Assembly: GCF_050948215.1 (NCBI RefSeq)
Contig: NC_135161.1
Coordinates: forward strand, 5,775,911 to 5,839,910
Reading direction: 5' to 3'
DNA length: 64,000 bases
Origin: Halictus rubicundus
Taxonomy: Eukaryota > Arthropoda > Insecta > Hymenoptera > Halictidae
A program made the translations under genes and the position numbers. Of the stretch, positions 1 through 11,140 are shown in pieces (the stretch's first letter is position 1; each line of letters starts with the position of its first letter). The notes beneath the pieces were generated by a model. The model was not told where the DNA came from and ran no database searches. It was given only the letters and a program-made list of their open reading frames with translations.

Positions 1-1291
1 GGTCGAAGCCGGCGCTGAATAGCACGTTCTCGGCGACCGGGTGCCATTCTATGTAAGCGACCCGGCGTTTGTGTCCTTGAAGCTCCACCAACCAATCCGT
101 CAAGTTCCGGGACAGACCTCCGTCGGGTATATGCCAGAGTTTGATCTAGAACCAGAAGAATCCGTCGGGAACCATCCTGGATAGACGATGCTCGTTCACA
201 GTTGGACGCTGGTTTCCAGGGTTATTACTCGAGTCCTACAATCTAAGTACCCAGGGAGGAGGTTTTTGAGATTTCCCTATGACTCACTATTGAATGGAAG
301 CCGCGATCAATGTGTACACGTAACAGTATAAAAAGGAACAGTCGCTACACGCAACACCTCCGCAAAATTAGCATTTGTTCTAAACTACGTTCCTCACGTA
401 AAGAATGGGAAATGCAACGAGCGTGCTGTACAGGGTGTATAAAAATTATATGTCACGACCACCATAGGGTGATTCTACACGTCTGGATCGGTGGAAATCT
501 GTAAAAAAAAAATGCACCGCAAGATTCACTTTGACCTTGGAAATCAAGGTTTTATTTTTATTGCATCGTATAGTACTCATCACTCAAATTTTTCGACACT
601 TTGACCTTAATTTTCGAGGTCAAGGTGAATTTATCGGTGCACTTTTTTTCACAAATCTCCACCGATCCGGAGGTGGTCGTGACATGTAATTTTTATACAC
701 TCAGTACAACTCCAAGCAACTCGATTACAACCGTGGCGCGACCAGATCCAACTGTTTCGAAAAGCCGTGAAAAGATTGTCTCGTACGGTGCAGTCATCGG
801 AGCAGGAAGCGATGATGTTATCGTTGAACGGGTTCCACTTGATGTCGAGCACTGGCCCCGTGTGTCCGGTGACCCTGCTGGCATTGAAGTCCAGCCTCCC
901 GGTCTGAAAGATGAACGCATGCTAGCGAAACGACTGGTAAAAATCGCAGAGGTTGTAGCAGCATCGACGATAACGAGCTATTTGCGTCGATGTACTCGAT
1001 ACTCTGGGCGCAGCGATAAACTTCGCGACGCTGATAAGAGGTTCGACGTTGTAAAGCGAGTCGAATCGAATCGATCCCGGCTAGGTAACTCACACGATCC
1101 AAGGGCAGCACCAGGAACGCCCCGCCGCCAGCGACTTCGGTCACCACGGCGAGGAACTTTGGATTGACGGCGCAGAACTGCGAGTCGTGGGCGTTCTTCG
1201 TGATCTTCACGTTGTCGTAGCATTTCTCCCGCTTCGCCGGCACGCCGTACACGTGCCGGAACTTGCTGCTGCGGACCCCGCGGAACCAGGA
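1..1291 (-). CDS. Coro2: coronin-2-like actin-binding WD40 protein (N-terminal part, runs off left edge)
   Basis: Three coding exons are visible on the minus strand: 1291-1094, 903-787 and 145-1 (continuing outside the window). The first visible exon follows a TTTTCTAG acceptor and reads RSSKFRHVYG then GGGAFLVLPL, the coronin N-terminal signature. The second carries GHTGPVLDIKWNPF, a WD40 blade, and the third reads IPDGGLSRNL and WHPVAENVLFSAGFD, the next blade. Donors are GTGAGT and GTACGA, and all three junctions are in frame. KWNPF, IIASCS and the SWxxxxRSSKFR start fit vertebrate coronin 2A/2B better than the fly coro type. Coronins bind F-actin and tune Arp2/3 and cofilin at the cell cortex. 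The start codon lies in an unidentified exon to the right. The first intron shown (146-786) carries a foldback MITE. The family is certain; the class-2 assignment is from recall of family sequences. Confidence 0.9.
429..706. mobile_element. foldback MITE in a coronin intron, termini CAGGGTGT
   Basis: Inverted arms of about 85 bp at 431-515 and 620-704 match each other: both contain CAGGGTGTATAAAAATTA-like ends, TGTCACGACCACC and ATCGGTGGA. TA lies outside each end, as for Tc1/mariner insertions. The core contains AAGGTCAAGGT in inverted pairs. No coding capacity. The CAGGGTGT terminus is shared with the element at 58.14-59.6 kb, so the two may use the same transposase family (inference). Confidence 0.75.
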
Positions 1292-2798
1292 CTAGAAAAA
1301 TATGCAAACATTGTTTCTCCTTTTATTCTTCTCCTCCCGTTCTCCTTCATTTGTCATGTCATTTTCAGTCTGAACACGTCCCTCCCATCTTCGGAACAAC
1401 CGTCTGCCCCGATAGTTGCTCCCGCACGGTCCCCGTCGAGCGACAACTAACGAGGTAAGTCAAACCGTTCACTGTCTTCGCCGAGTAGAACGATTAAATA
1501 GACCACGAGCCACTTTCAGCCGATGTTACTCGAACGCAGGTGATGACATTTGAGAAAATGGTACACAATGGTACGGAGATGCGAGCAGCAAAGCCATCAT
1601 ACTTATACCTATGCAAGGAAACCGACAGAATCCAGTCTCGAGAGTAGTTTCGACGTTAGCTCGCGGAACCGTTTGAAAGACGCTGCGCCAGACAATATCG
1701 GCCGTGCTAATTAGCTGATTCGTTGGGTTCCTAACTAATGGCGCACAGTGCGGCTTTTGCTCGATCTTGTTGACCAAAATTATTTCTGTTATGCATATAC
1801 AAACATATTTCTTGAAATTGCATGGATACGAAGCTTAACGCTAAAACTACCGGATGAGTCAAAATGCATTGATTCCAATCTTTTCTTTTGGAAATATTGA
1901 AATTATAAATATTTTTTAATGAGAACATTTTTTAATAAATTTCTCTATTGAAATAGATATTTAAACAAAACTGGTGCCAAATCGAAACAAATGTAATTTT
2001 GTTGTTGTTATAAGGCAATGTATGCCAGTTGCATTTAGTGCTTTGTAGCAGAGTTGTGCTAATTCAATTACACAATTGAATTGCATAGTCTTTCAATTAT
2101 ATACTAATTCAACTACGTTGTAACTGAATTGCATAATTCAAACCTTTCGATTAATTAGGTTACTAATTATTTTAATCAGATGTGTAATTGAATCATAATA
2201 TTATTAAAATACAGCTCTCCAAATTGTAGCCTAAAACTGTGAAGAAGTGCGATATATTTTTATTCTTTCATAAAAAAAAAGAAAAACATAAAAATTGGGA
2301 AAGAAAAAGAATCTTTCCCGATGCAAATACCGCCGGGAAAGGTTTCCGGTTATCTGGAAATACCAGTAGTTTAAAAACATAAATTTTTTCTTTCTGTAAT
2401 TCAATTATAATTCTGCACAACTCTGGTTTGTAGTTCTAGTGTTAAAATTTATGAAAATCCGAGTTCATCTGTAGTCAGATTAATTTCCCGTTTTGCTGTT
2501 AACAACTCATTTTTCCACATAACGAGTTTGACAAAAAGTCATCAGTTTCGGCCAGCCAGATCGGGCAAATATATGCATTGTGCGGCGCACAGTGGGCGGA
2601 AGTGCGAAATCGGCGCTCGAAAATGGAAAACTATTTTCTTGTTTTTAAATAAATACGTGATGGGAATGTTTTAAGAACATTCCAAAGGAAACAAGTCCGA
2701 AAAAATTTTTTTGTCCTCCACGACGCACAAGAAGCCGGCAAAGTTCGAGGAAAAAATTAAGAACGTGAAATTGTCTCCTTTCACATGATTTTCCGAAT
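1292..2798. other. no gene seen; intron or upstream DNA of coronin
   Basis: Unremarkable sequence, strongly AT-rich from about 1,780 to 2,450. It holds a segment at 2,318-2,372 that matches 7,934-7,990 (GGGAAAGGT, TATCTGGAAATACCAGTAG), a dispersed repeat of about 55 bp. No exon with both splice sites was found. The missing first coding exon of coronin could be here or much further right. Confidence 0.5.
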
Positions 2799-3007
2799 AC
2801 GGTGATTTCTCTATATATGTCGCCAAGGCCTGGATGATAAATGTCGCGGAATTATCCCCACTACGGCGGGGTATTCCCCGTGAGGAGCCGCGAAGCACGA
2901 GAGGCCTCGGATGCCGAGGAGACAAAACACGGCTTGGGTATGTCTTCTGCACGATACATGTCGCTGGTAAGACCCGTGTTGTTGACATATATCGAGAGTT
3001 CACTGTA
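2799..3007. mobile_element. MITE with CGGTGATTTC / GAGTTCACTG ends
   Basis: Diverged copy of the MITE at 12,074-12,279 in the same orientation. Both share GGAATTATCCCCACTAC, the GACCCGTGTTG block and a CATATATCGAG..TTCACTGTA right end that is the inverse of the left end (TATATATGTCGCC). It is about 210 bp and non-coding. Confidence 0.65.
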
Positions 3008-3309
3008 CTCAAGTGCAATTTAAAAGAAAACTATTAGGAATAGCTGAGTTGGGATAATACGAAAGCTTACGTCTTCTAGGATTGAAATGATTTTAAAACA
3101 AGTAATTGTTATTACATTTAAAAAATTATAGTTTTTGTCAAGTGAGCACAAGTTTTTCGCCTACATTTAAACTAGTGTGCATATGTTAATAGAACCTAGC
3201 ACCGACTATACTGAGACAAACTATGATTTGTTGACCAAACCGTGCAAAAAAATTCATTTGCAACAAATCTACCAAAAATTACAGATTTAATTCAGGAATA
3301 TTAATGCAG

Positions 3310-3935
3310 AGGAGTAGGTATATTACCCAATAAACCATTTGCTTTGAATTTGACACCAAAAGTCTCCAAATTCCTATCCATATGTTTCCGCATTAGGCTC
3401 GGTATTTGAGTGCAAAGTCTGCAGTCAAAATTCCATGCCAAATTGAAGCCAAACCTTGGCTTCGTTCAGCTTCGTTATAGAGGGCAGGTCGATCGCACTA
3501 AGCGGGAACCTAACCTTGTTCTGAAAGTAGATATCGGGCAAAGTCGAAGTATAATACATTTATACACACATTTTATTTTTTACAGCGCTTTGTTTTTCAC
3601 TGCACATTTTGGTGTTCACGCACCACTTTCGCGAACAAGGTTACGTCCGCTCTTAGTGCGACGGACCTGCCCTCTATAACGAGGGCCGAACGAAGCCAAG
3701 GTTTGGCTCCAATTTGGCATGGAATTTTGCCTGCAAACTTTGCACTCAATTTGCGATCCATCTGTCACTGAATTTGTCGACTTTGGGTGCCAAATTCATA
3801 TAAAATGGGGACCAAATTCTGCTCCAAGCAGGGTTTGGTACCAAATGGGCAAGTCTTTTCCCCGCAAAGTGTGCTGCAAACATTGCGCTAAATTTGCTTG
3901 AAACAGCATTTGGCTAACTGGATAATTCCACTTGT
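3310..3935. mobile_element. foldback element, copy 1
   Basis: Two inverted arms of about 110 bp at 3,413-3,528 and 3,637-3,747 share ATTCCATGCCAAATTG, CCAAACCTTGGCTTCGTT and TTATAGAGGGCAGGTC. The outer ends (near 3,318 and 3,930) are a weaker inverted pair related to TTATCCAGTTAGCCAAATG. The whole unit recurs inverted at 10,168-10,752. It contains a 60-codon open frame that recurs almost unchanged in the other copy; this reflects sequence similarity, not an obvious gene. Confidence 0.75.
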
Positions 3936-5207
3936 TCTATAATTTGTTAAAAACCTGTGTAATTAATAAACACCGCGCAAATTCAAATTGATTTTTATTG
4001 CAATTTGTAGCTACAAAATTGACCCATAAATCATTCAATTATCTCGAACGGCTTAAAAGTTATTATTTTCGAGCGCCAAAATGGCATATTCGCCTACTGT
4101 GCGGCGGGCCAACATCACGCGAGCGTAAACTATTTATGCGTTTCTGGGACTCTCACCGGGCTCAGAAACCGTGAAGAAGAAAGTTCTCTGGCGCGGAGGT
4201 GCCGAAAGCGCGCGATCGCTCGATCCCGGCGTCGTTTATCAACGTTATTACCGATTTGCCATCGTTCGCGCTCAACTATTAGAATCCTGGTCAACGTTCT
4301 GCCAGGTGTTCTTGCGGGGCCGTTGGCAGGGAACGCGCGCGCGCGGAAAACGAGCGGTAATCGCGTCTCGATGTGAAATCTTTGGAGTTGGTCGCGCATG
4401 ATGCATAGAGAAGCCGAGCGGAGACGAGGCGAGGCGGGGCGAGGGTTTGGGCGCAGCGTAGCGCGGCGAGACAGATCAAATTATGCGACTTTTTCTCGCG
4501 AAAAGTGTAGCCGTCTGGCGTGTGCTCGACCTCGCCGGCGCGGCGTTGATCGCGATCAAAAACGAGCGTGATCGAGCCGCCTGTAATTTCGAAACGTAAC
4601 ACATAATCGCGCGCGATCGTTCCTCGGACAATTATCGGGGAGAACAAAATCGAAAGCGGGATCTATCGTGGGATCGCGAATCCGTGCCAGATTAGATCGG
4701 TTCCACCGCTTACATATGTACGTCCGTGTAACACCGATCCGATAAGCCGAGGCCCAGATTCGGTGATCCCGATTTCTTCGGATCTGTTACAAATGTTTAA
4801 ACAACTCTCGCGAGAAGAGTCTTTCGATTCCGCGAGAGGAATCGGAATTTCCAGATGGTCGTTACCGTTTGTGTTTAACATTCTCGTCGTTATTCGACGT
4901 GGCTCGCGTTCACTGTCGATCGGACAATACGAATCGATCGCGTTCCACGGGTAACCCGACGGTAATAATCATCGCGTGCCACGCAAACTGCAATTAGGGT
5001 CACGGATATCTCTGTGTATGTGTCTGTGTGGCACGAAACTTTCGGTTTAACGGTCTCTAGAAGCGCTGTTTTAAAGTTCGCGTTTGCAGACTGTTGTTAT
5101 CGGAGAGACTCCTTTGCAAAAGTACCCTCCTGCCTCGTTAGTTGTCGCGACAGGGTCCCCGGGGCAATAGGTTTTTCTGTCCGACGAATCAGTCGTAGAA
5201 TAAACGG
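3936..5207. other. CpG-rich patch without a recognisable gene
   Basis: From about 4,090 to 4,660 the sequence is rich in GCGCGC, CGCGATCG and similar words, unlike the AT-rich flanks. Open frames exist on both strands but none shows a known domain or a convincing pair of splice sites. It could be a promoter or 5' UTR exon of coronin or of an unseen gene, which is inference only. Confidence 0.4.
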
Positions 5208-5779
5208 CTAATCGTCAGTGCTGAGCAAAATAGTATTTGAATTAGAAATATTATATTATATTTTCAAAGCATACCTATAATCATGCAAATAAATTATTTT
5301 ATTCATAAGAAAAAGTTTTTGAAATACTATTTAAAAATAGTATTTTATTCGGAAAATATTGAAAACAGTGAGACTTATTTTGTGGGACCGTGTAAAATAG
5401 TATTTCAAATAGTTGATAGTATACTTTTCTGATATTTTGTTGCGTGTAATGTTATTACGACATTGTCGCCTGTTTATCAACATGTTACACGCAAATATTC
5501 GTAATTAAGCTGCAAATAATACTCTGTTAACTGTTACAGTTTCTTATGTTAAAAATTATAATTTATAATATTAACTATTTGCTCAACTTATTTTCATTGT
5601 AAGGAAATATTCGAAGTACAACAGTAAAATATTTTATGTATCTGGTTGTCAAAGTAAGGATATTTTATTTACCGAAATTTTTCCTTCTATTTAAAGTAGT
5701 ATTTCATTTGAATCAGACTAAATTATACTACTTAAAATAGTATTTTAAATATTTTTTCCCGAAATTTTCTGCTAATCGT
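5208..5779. mobile_element. probable hAT-like MITE with 8-bp target duplication
   Basis: The 8-mer CTAATCGT flanks the interval at 5,208-5,215 and 5,772-5,779. The interior begins CAGTGCTGAGC and ends in CTG, compatible with hAT termini although the right end is degenerate. About six copies of AATAGTATTT, on both strands, sit near the ends (5,230; 5,310-5,332; 5,395; 5,695; 5,738), as subterminal transposase-binding repeats often do. No coding frame. Confidence 0.6.
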
Positions 5780-6239
5780 GCAGTTGCAAATCAATCAAGA
5801 TGCATCAAGCCAAGGAACAACACACAACGTGCTTCGTGCGCGCAAAAGTAATTCAAATCGAAACTTGTTGCCGGTGTTCTCCCTCGAAGAGATACAGAAG
5901 CGTCTCCGTTTCATTCGGACAGAGGGAATCGTATATCAATTTTCTATCGAATCGAACGAGCGCGCGAGTGTTCTCGACAGGTGGAATTCCAACGATCCGC
6001 CATCGACGTTAACAATTGGCGGCTTTCGTACGATAACATGCTACCCGATCGTATCATTTGGAAACTTGACTCCGATGATTCGTCAGGCTCTGCCGGCTCG
6101 GTGATCTATATAATAAGCCTGTTACAGGCAATTTACTCCTTGCAAGGAGTGACCCGAGTCAATGCACTTTTGCAGGATGCCGGTGCAGACATACTTAACA
6201 CCAGGTTTACGGGACCCTGAACAGAATATTTTTAATTTA

Positions 6240-7840
6240 AAATTATTAAGACTAAGGATGCATACATGAGAAATTATTTAGCACATTTATTTCTTTGAGT
6301 GTATGTTGTTTTAAAAATATGACTAAAATGGGGGTAGCACGTTCTTGTTATTTTTATAAAGTAATGCAAAATAGTCACTTTTAATGCTTCGTAAACCTAC
6401 AATGTCGAGTCAGTGATGAAGATTCTGAACAAAGTTTAATAAATATGTATGTTATTAATTTCCTTTAAACCGAAATAAAATTCTATTTTGTTGTAGTTGA
6501 TATATATCCTTTGGAGAAAACATAGGCAATAAATATAAACTATCTTTCCTTTTTCTACGAAATTCTGAACGATGAAGAGCTTCTAATTATTATAATCACA
6601 AAATAAATAGTAGTGCAAGGGGTTAGGGTTAGGCTTGCGTTCTAATATTTTTCACGCTAAACCTAGAAATGACCTCTGGGATTTGCTATTTGAAATGGTT
6701 GAATAAATTTCTTAATGCAACCGTATATTATAATAACAACGGCGAAACATCGATATAAAATTAATCTTGTCGTCTTTCTAATGTAATATATTTTTATCCC
6801 TTTTTGTGCTCAGTACATTTAGTGTTAATTTACGATTATTGAGGTTGTAAAGACACAACCATGAGGAATTACTTAAAAAATTTATTTCTTTGGATATATG
6901 GCTAGAAATTTGGATAGACTCGCGTTCCCGTTATTTTTAATGTAACATAGTCACTTTTAGTTGTCCGTAAACCTAATGTTAACATTAGGCTTGTGGGAAG
7001 CGTTCTGATATTTTTAACACTAAATCCAGAAATGACCTCTGAGATTTGCCACTTTAAATTCGTTGAGATTATAAAGATTCATTTCACAGGAAATAGTTGA
7101 ATTCTCAATGCAACCGTACATTACAGTGAATTCTCGATACAAGTCACTTGCGCGGTTCTGGCCAGTGACATTTAGACGAAATCTGTGGTTCTCACCGAAC
7201 GTTGCATTTGAAATACACGGTGCATGCCGGAAATGTAAAAGTCACTATCAGTGGTGGTGTGGGTAGTTCCAGTGACTATTAAACGCGAGGCTCGCAGTGA
7301 CTAATATCGGGAATTCACTGCATAATAAAAACAGCGAAACATCTCATTTCTGTGCTCAACAGATGTAGTTTTAAATTGAGATTATTGAGGTAGTAAAGAT
7401 TGCAAATTTATTTCTTTGCATATATGGCTTGAAATTTTGACGGACGCACGTTCTCGTCACTTTTAATGTAAAATGGTCGCATTTAGCGCTGCGTGAACCC
7501 AGTGTTAACATTAGGTTTGCGGGACGCGTTCTGATATTTTTAACACTCAACCTACCGGTGAAATGGCGTCAGGGTTTTGCTATTTTAAATTTGTTGGAAT
7601 TATAAAGATTCGTTTTATAGGAAATCGTTGAATAAATTTCTTGATGCAACCATATATTTGTGCTGGGCAGATTTAGTTTTAAATTAAGATTATTAAGATT
7701 ATAAAGGTGCAATCATGAAGAATTACTCAAAAATTTTTTTTTTTTATATATGGCTAGAAATTTGGACGGACGCACGTTCTCGTCACTTTTAATGTGAAAT
7801 GGTCGCTTTTAGCGCCGCGTGAGCCCAGTGTTAAGTAGAA
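6240..7840. repeat. degenerate tandem array, four units of roughly 0.3-0.6 kb
   Basis: Units beginning near 6,255, 6,855, 7,390 and 7,705 share an ordered set of blocks: TTATTTCTTT, an ATATGGCTAGAAATTT-type block, CACGTTCTCGT, CACTTTTA.TG, a 'TTTTAACACT' block and 'GCAACC(G/A)TATATT'. Units differ by substitutions and deletions, so the array is old. The second unit is interrupted by a MITE at 7,124-7,320. No coding potential. Confidence 0.7.
7124..7320. mobile_element. MITE (197 bp) inserted in the tandem array
   Basis: Terminal inverted repeats CAGTGAATTCTCGATA (left) and TATCGGGAATTCACTG (right) bound a 197-bp non-coding element. TA precedes the left end. Unit 1 of the array preserves the uninterrupted sequence (GCAACCGTATATTATAATAA at about 6,719-6,738), so the insertion point can be read directly. 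Same terminus family as 2,799-3,007 and 12,074-12,279. Confidence 0.85.
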
Positions 7841-7849
7841 AACCGGTCG

Positions 7850-8860
7850 TATTTTCCAAAGAGCGTTGCCCACGAGAAAGGTGTGCGAAAGTAAGAGTGA
7901 AGGAAATTCGCGTGGCGTTTTGATAGCGGGCACCGATGCAAATGCCGTCGGGAAAGGTCTCCGGCTATCTGGAAATACCAGTAGCGGTAAAAATATGCAA
8001 AGAACTGTCGAGAACACTCGTTCGACTGGTCCAAAAGTCACCTGTACACCGAAACCACTCACCTGTTTATCGTTGGTCATGTCTGATACCGATCGGACTC
8101 GGCCGGCCGGGTACACGCGCGGTGTGATACGTTGGTCGCCAGTGCAGAACAGGTACGCGGTGGTGTGTGTGCGCGTGCGATTGTGCGGCTGGCAATTCGT
8201 ACAAGCCAGGACCCATGCATGCGAACGATAGGAGAATTCGAGTCTAGCTCGGTATCGGTTCCCTCTTTACTGGAAGAAATAAAAACAGAAGGGAACACGA
8301 GGTGTCGAGCGAGGCGATTAGAGACCGACCGCCCGCGTCGGATCGAGGGCGAATTACAAGTGCATCGATCCGCGGATGCATCGGCTACCTATCGGCTCGC
8401 TACCCGTCCCTTCCCCCCGCGTTTCCCTTGCCCTCGCGATCTTTGATCGATCCGCGAGAAGCCTCGATTGGCCGGGAACATCGTTCCGATGCGTGACGGA
8501 CGACTTGCAGTTTCGTTACCGCTACCGTTTTCTTGCTTTCGAACAACGACTCTCGGCGAGCTGGCTAATCCGTTCGAGTCACGAGACCTAGGGCTGCCCC
8601 AAACGGCAATTTTCGCACGGCTTTGCGACGCAATTCGCTCGAGTTATCCCCACTCTCTCGGCAAAGCAGCGAATCCGGCGGGGGGTCGCCGGGAGAGCTA
8701 GGGCTACCTGAAAGGACACTGTCCAATCGCTAGACTACGGATCTTCAGCGCAAATAAAAAGTTTTTACCGGAATTGCAACAACTCGGAGCGAAATAGAAT
8801 AATATGCTTAAGTCGCTGAAAATAAAACAACATATTGAAATTCCTCTACTGTCTTTACTG
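7850..8860. other. CpG-rich patch without a recognisable gene
   Basis: GC-rich from about 8,080 to 8,700, with many overlapping open frames on both strands expected from low stop-codon density. None gives a recognisable protein. It contains the dispersed 55-bp repeat near 7,934 also found at 2,318. The role is unknown; a promoter or 5' UTR exon is possible. Confidence 0.4.
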
Positions 8861-8942
8861 CTTTATTAGGTCGTTGCACATGAAATGACCGGTTTTAGAA
8901 CGCAAATTTTATTAAATGTTTTAATCAAGAAATACTATTGAA

Positions 8943-9445
8943 GGTTAGTCACGTGACTTTTGCAGAGTCAGCAGGTCGGTAACTGAAGAGCCACTGACTG
9001 GTCTTGATCCGACGGGAGTAAGTCACATTTTTTGCTCTGCATTATCGATATCATGAATTCTGACGCCAGAAACGTGCTAGGGAATCAAGACAAAATATAG
9101 CTCAATTTCTGGCTGGAGATATTTTCTAGTGTGCGCTACTCTCGATTTCATCCAAAAAACTCATCCAATGGCATAAAAATGCTTGGATTCCACCGCATAC
9201 GCATCGTCAATTTTTGGCCTACTTCTGACGCTTATATTAACAAATATCTGCATAATCTCGTTAGCTCCTGACCAGAGCGCGCTAGATTGAACCCTCCTCT
9301 TTCGAATGAGCCCTTTTCCAGCGGAAAATATTCTCATATAAGGACGAAAAAGTTGAGGCACGTAAAACCATTTTTCCCCTATTTTTGTCGGTAATGTGGT
9401 CACTCTACCTTATCGTGAATTACGGAGTCTTGGGGATAATATAAG
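8943..9445. mobile_element. MITE family B, copy 1 (inverted relative to 17.6 kb copy)
   Basis: About 500 bp matching the reverse complement of 17,619-18,089. Shared blocks include AAGTCACATT-flanking sequence, ATATAGCTCAATTT, CTCATCCAATGGCATAAAAATG, and ACCTTATCG at the far end. The terminal AGGGCCCGG inverted repeats of the other copy are not preserved here, so this copy looks truncated or older. Confidence 0.65.
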
Positions 9446-10167
9446 ATCAGTATGGTTCTTTGCTGTGGTGGCTAAGAGCAGACATACGTCTGCAAAGGGT
9501 TAAAAGTCTTGATTACGTACAAAATGGCGGCATTTTGAGATTAAATTACCGCCTTTTTTGGCATTTAGTATGATAAAAAAGATAAGAACCTTATCGCGAA
9601 TCTACATTAAATGAAATTTATTTCAACATCGGTCAATGTGAGCGACGTGTATTCTGTTTAAACATATTGACGACAACATTGTGTGATGGTTGGTCAAAAT
9701 GCAGTAGTAAATAAACGCGCTAGTAGTGAATGATAGAAAAAGCTTAAAAATATAGATGATAATCTAATAAACGAGGAAGGCGAACAACCACAAAATTCTA
9801 TGTTCACTATATTATAATCGAAAAACTCTGAAATTTTTACCACGTTTTTATTAACTCGCTTTGTTGTGTCTGTCTGTTCGTCTGTTCGGTACAAATTTTG
9901 CAATTGGAACTTTAAACACAGCTCAAAACTGGATGGCAACACATACAAGACTAAAAAGCAGAAAATAATTATATTTAAATAAAAAAATATTTTTTAATAT
10001 AACACGTTTTTAAGACGGACTAATAAGTATAAAATAATTTTTCCTAGCCCCTTACAGATAGTCCTGAAAATTTGTGATTGTGAATTTCGAATGGCTATGA
10101 AAACACTTGTAAGATTCAAAACGAAAAACATGGGGCACAAGATAATAGTAAGGGGTGTGGAGAGTAT

Positions 10168-10752
10168 CCCAGTTAGCCAAATGCTGTTTCAAGCAAATTT
10201 AGCGCAATGTTTGCAGCACACTATGCGGGGAAAAGACTTGCCCATTTGGTACCAAACCCTGCTTGGAGCAGAATTTGGTCCCCATTTTATATGAATTTGG
10301 CACCCAAAGTCGACAAATTCGGTGACAGATGGATCGCAAATTGAGTGCAAAGTTTGCAGGCAAAATCCCATGCCAAATTGGAGCCAAACCTTGGCTTCGT
10401 TCGGCCCTCGTTATAGAGGGCAGGTCCGTCGCACTAAAAACGGACGTAACTTTGTTCGCGAAAGTGATGCGTGAACACCACAATGTGCAATAAAAGACAA
10501 AGCGCCGTAAGAAATGTGTTGTAAAAAGTAAAATATGTGCATAAATGTATTGTACTTCGACTTCGCCCGATATTTACTTTCAGAACAAGGTTAGGTTCTC
10601 TCTTAGTGCGACCAACCTGCCCTCTATAACGAAGCTGCACGAAGTCAAGATTTGGCATGGAATTTTGACTGCAGACTTTGCACTCTAATACCGATCCTAA
10701 TGCGGAGACAAATTTTGGTGCCAAATTCAGAGAAAATTGTTTACTGGATAGC
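10168..10752. mobile_element. foldback element, copy 2
   Basis: Inverted copy of the element at 3,310-3,935. It starts CAGTTAGCCAAATGCTG and ends at GTTTACTGGATAG, giving an inverted TATCCAGT pair at the edges. The internal arms are preserved (GCCAAACCTTGGCTTCG near 10,383 and the partner arm near 10,640). Non-coding. It sits in the loop of a larger inverted repeat. Confidence 0.75.
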
Positions 10753-11140
10753 TGTCGTTGAGAAAACTCACACAACAGTTCATATCATTTGCAGTACAAT
10801 AAAATTGTTAGTGACTTAGGTGAACTATTCATACATCAATTATTTATTGCATGCGCCCAACGTTTTTCGTTTTAAATCTTACAAACATTTTCATAGCTAT
10901 TCAAAATCACACATTTTCAGGACTATCTGTACGGGGTTAGGAAAAATTGTTTTATACTTTTCAGTCCGTCTTAAAAACGTGCTATATGAAACATTTTTTT
11001 TTATTTAAATAATTATTTAACAGAATATGACGATTACTGATAATGATGCTTACTTTAATCAATAAGCTTGATTTAGAGAAAATTGTGTTTGTTTAAAGTT
11101 ACCGTTACAAATCGGACATTTCATATGCAACGACCTAATA

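Larger units (their letters stand above)
8864..11140. mobile_element. composite mariner-type element carrying nested insertions
   Basis: Outer terminal inverted repeats at 8,864-8,900 and 11,105-11,140 share TATTAGGTCGTTGCA and ATGAAATG, the style of end seen in mariner-family elements. Inside lie a second repeat (about 8,943-9,445), an inner inverted-repeat pair (9,965-10,150 with 10,858-11,015) and, in the middle of that pair, foldback copy 2 (10,168-10,752). No transposase frame survives. The interior has been replaced by, or filled with, other elements. Confidence 0.65.

Noticed and set aside
601..1167. 188-codon plus-strand frame
   Set aside because: It is antisense to coronin exons and a MITE, where coronin identity is clear.
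3719..3901. 60-residue peptide repeated almost exactly at 10,189-10,371
   Set aside because: It lies wholly inside the two copies of the foldback element, so its conservation reflects the repeat, not a gene.
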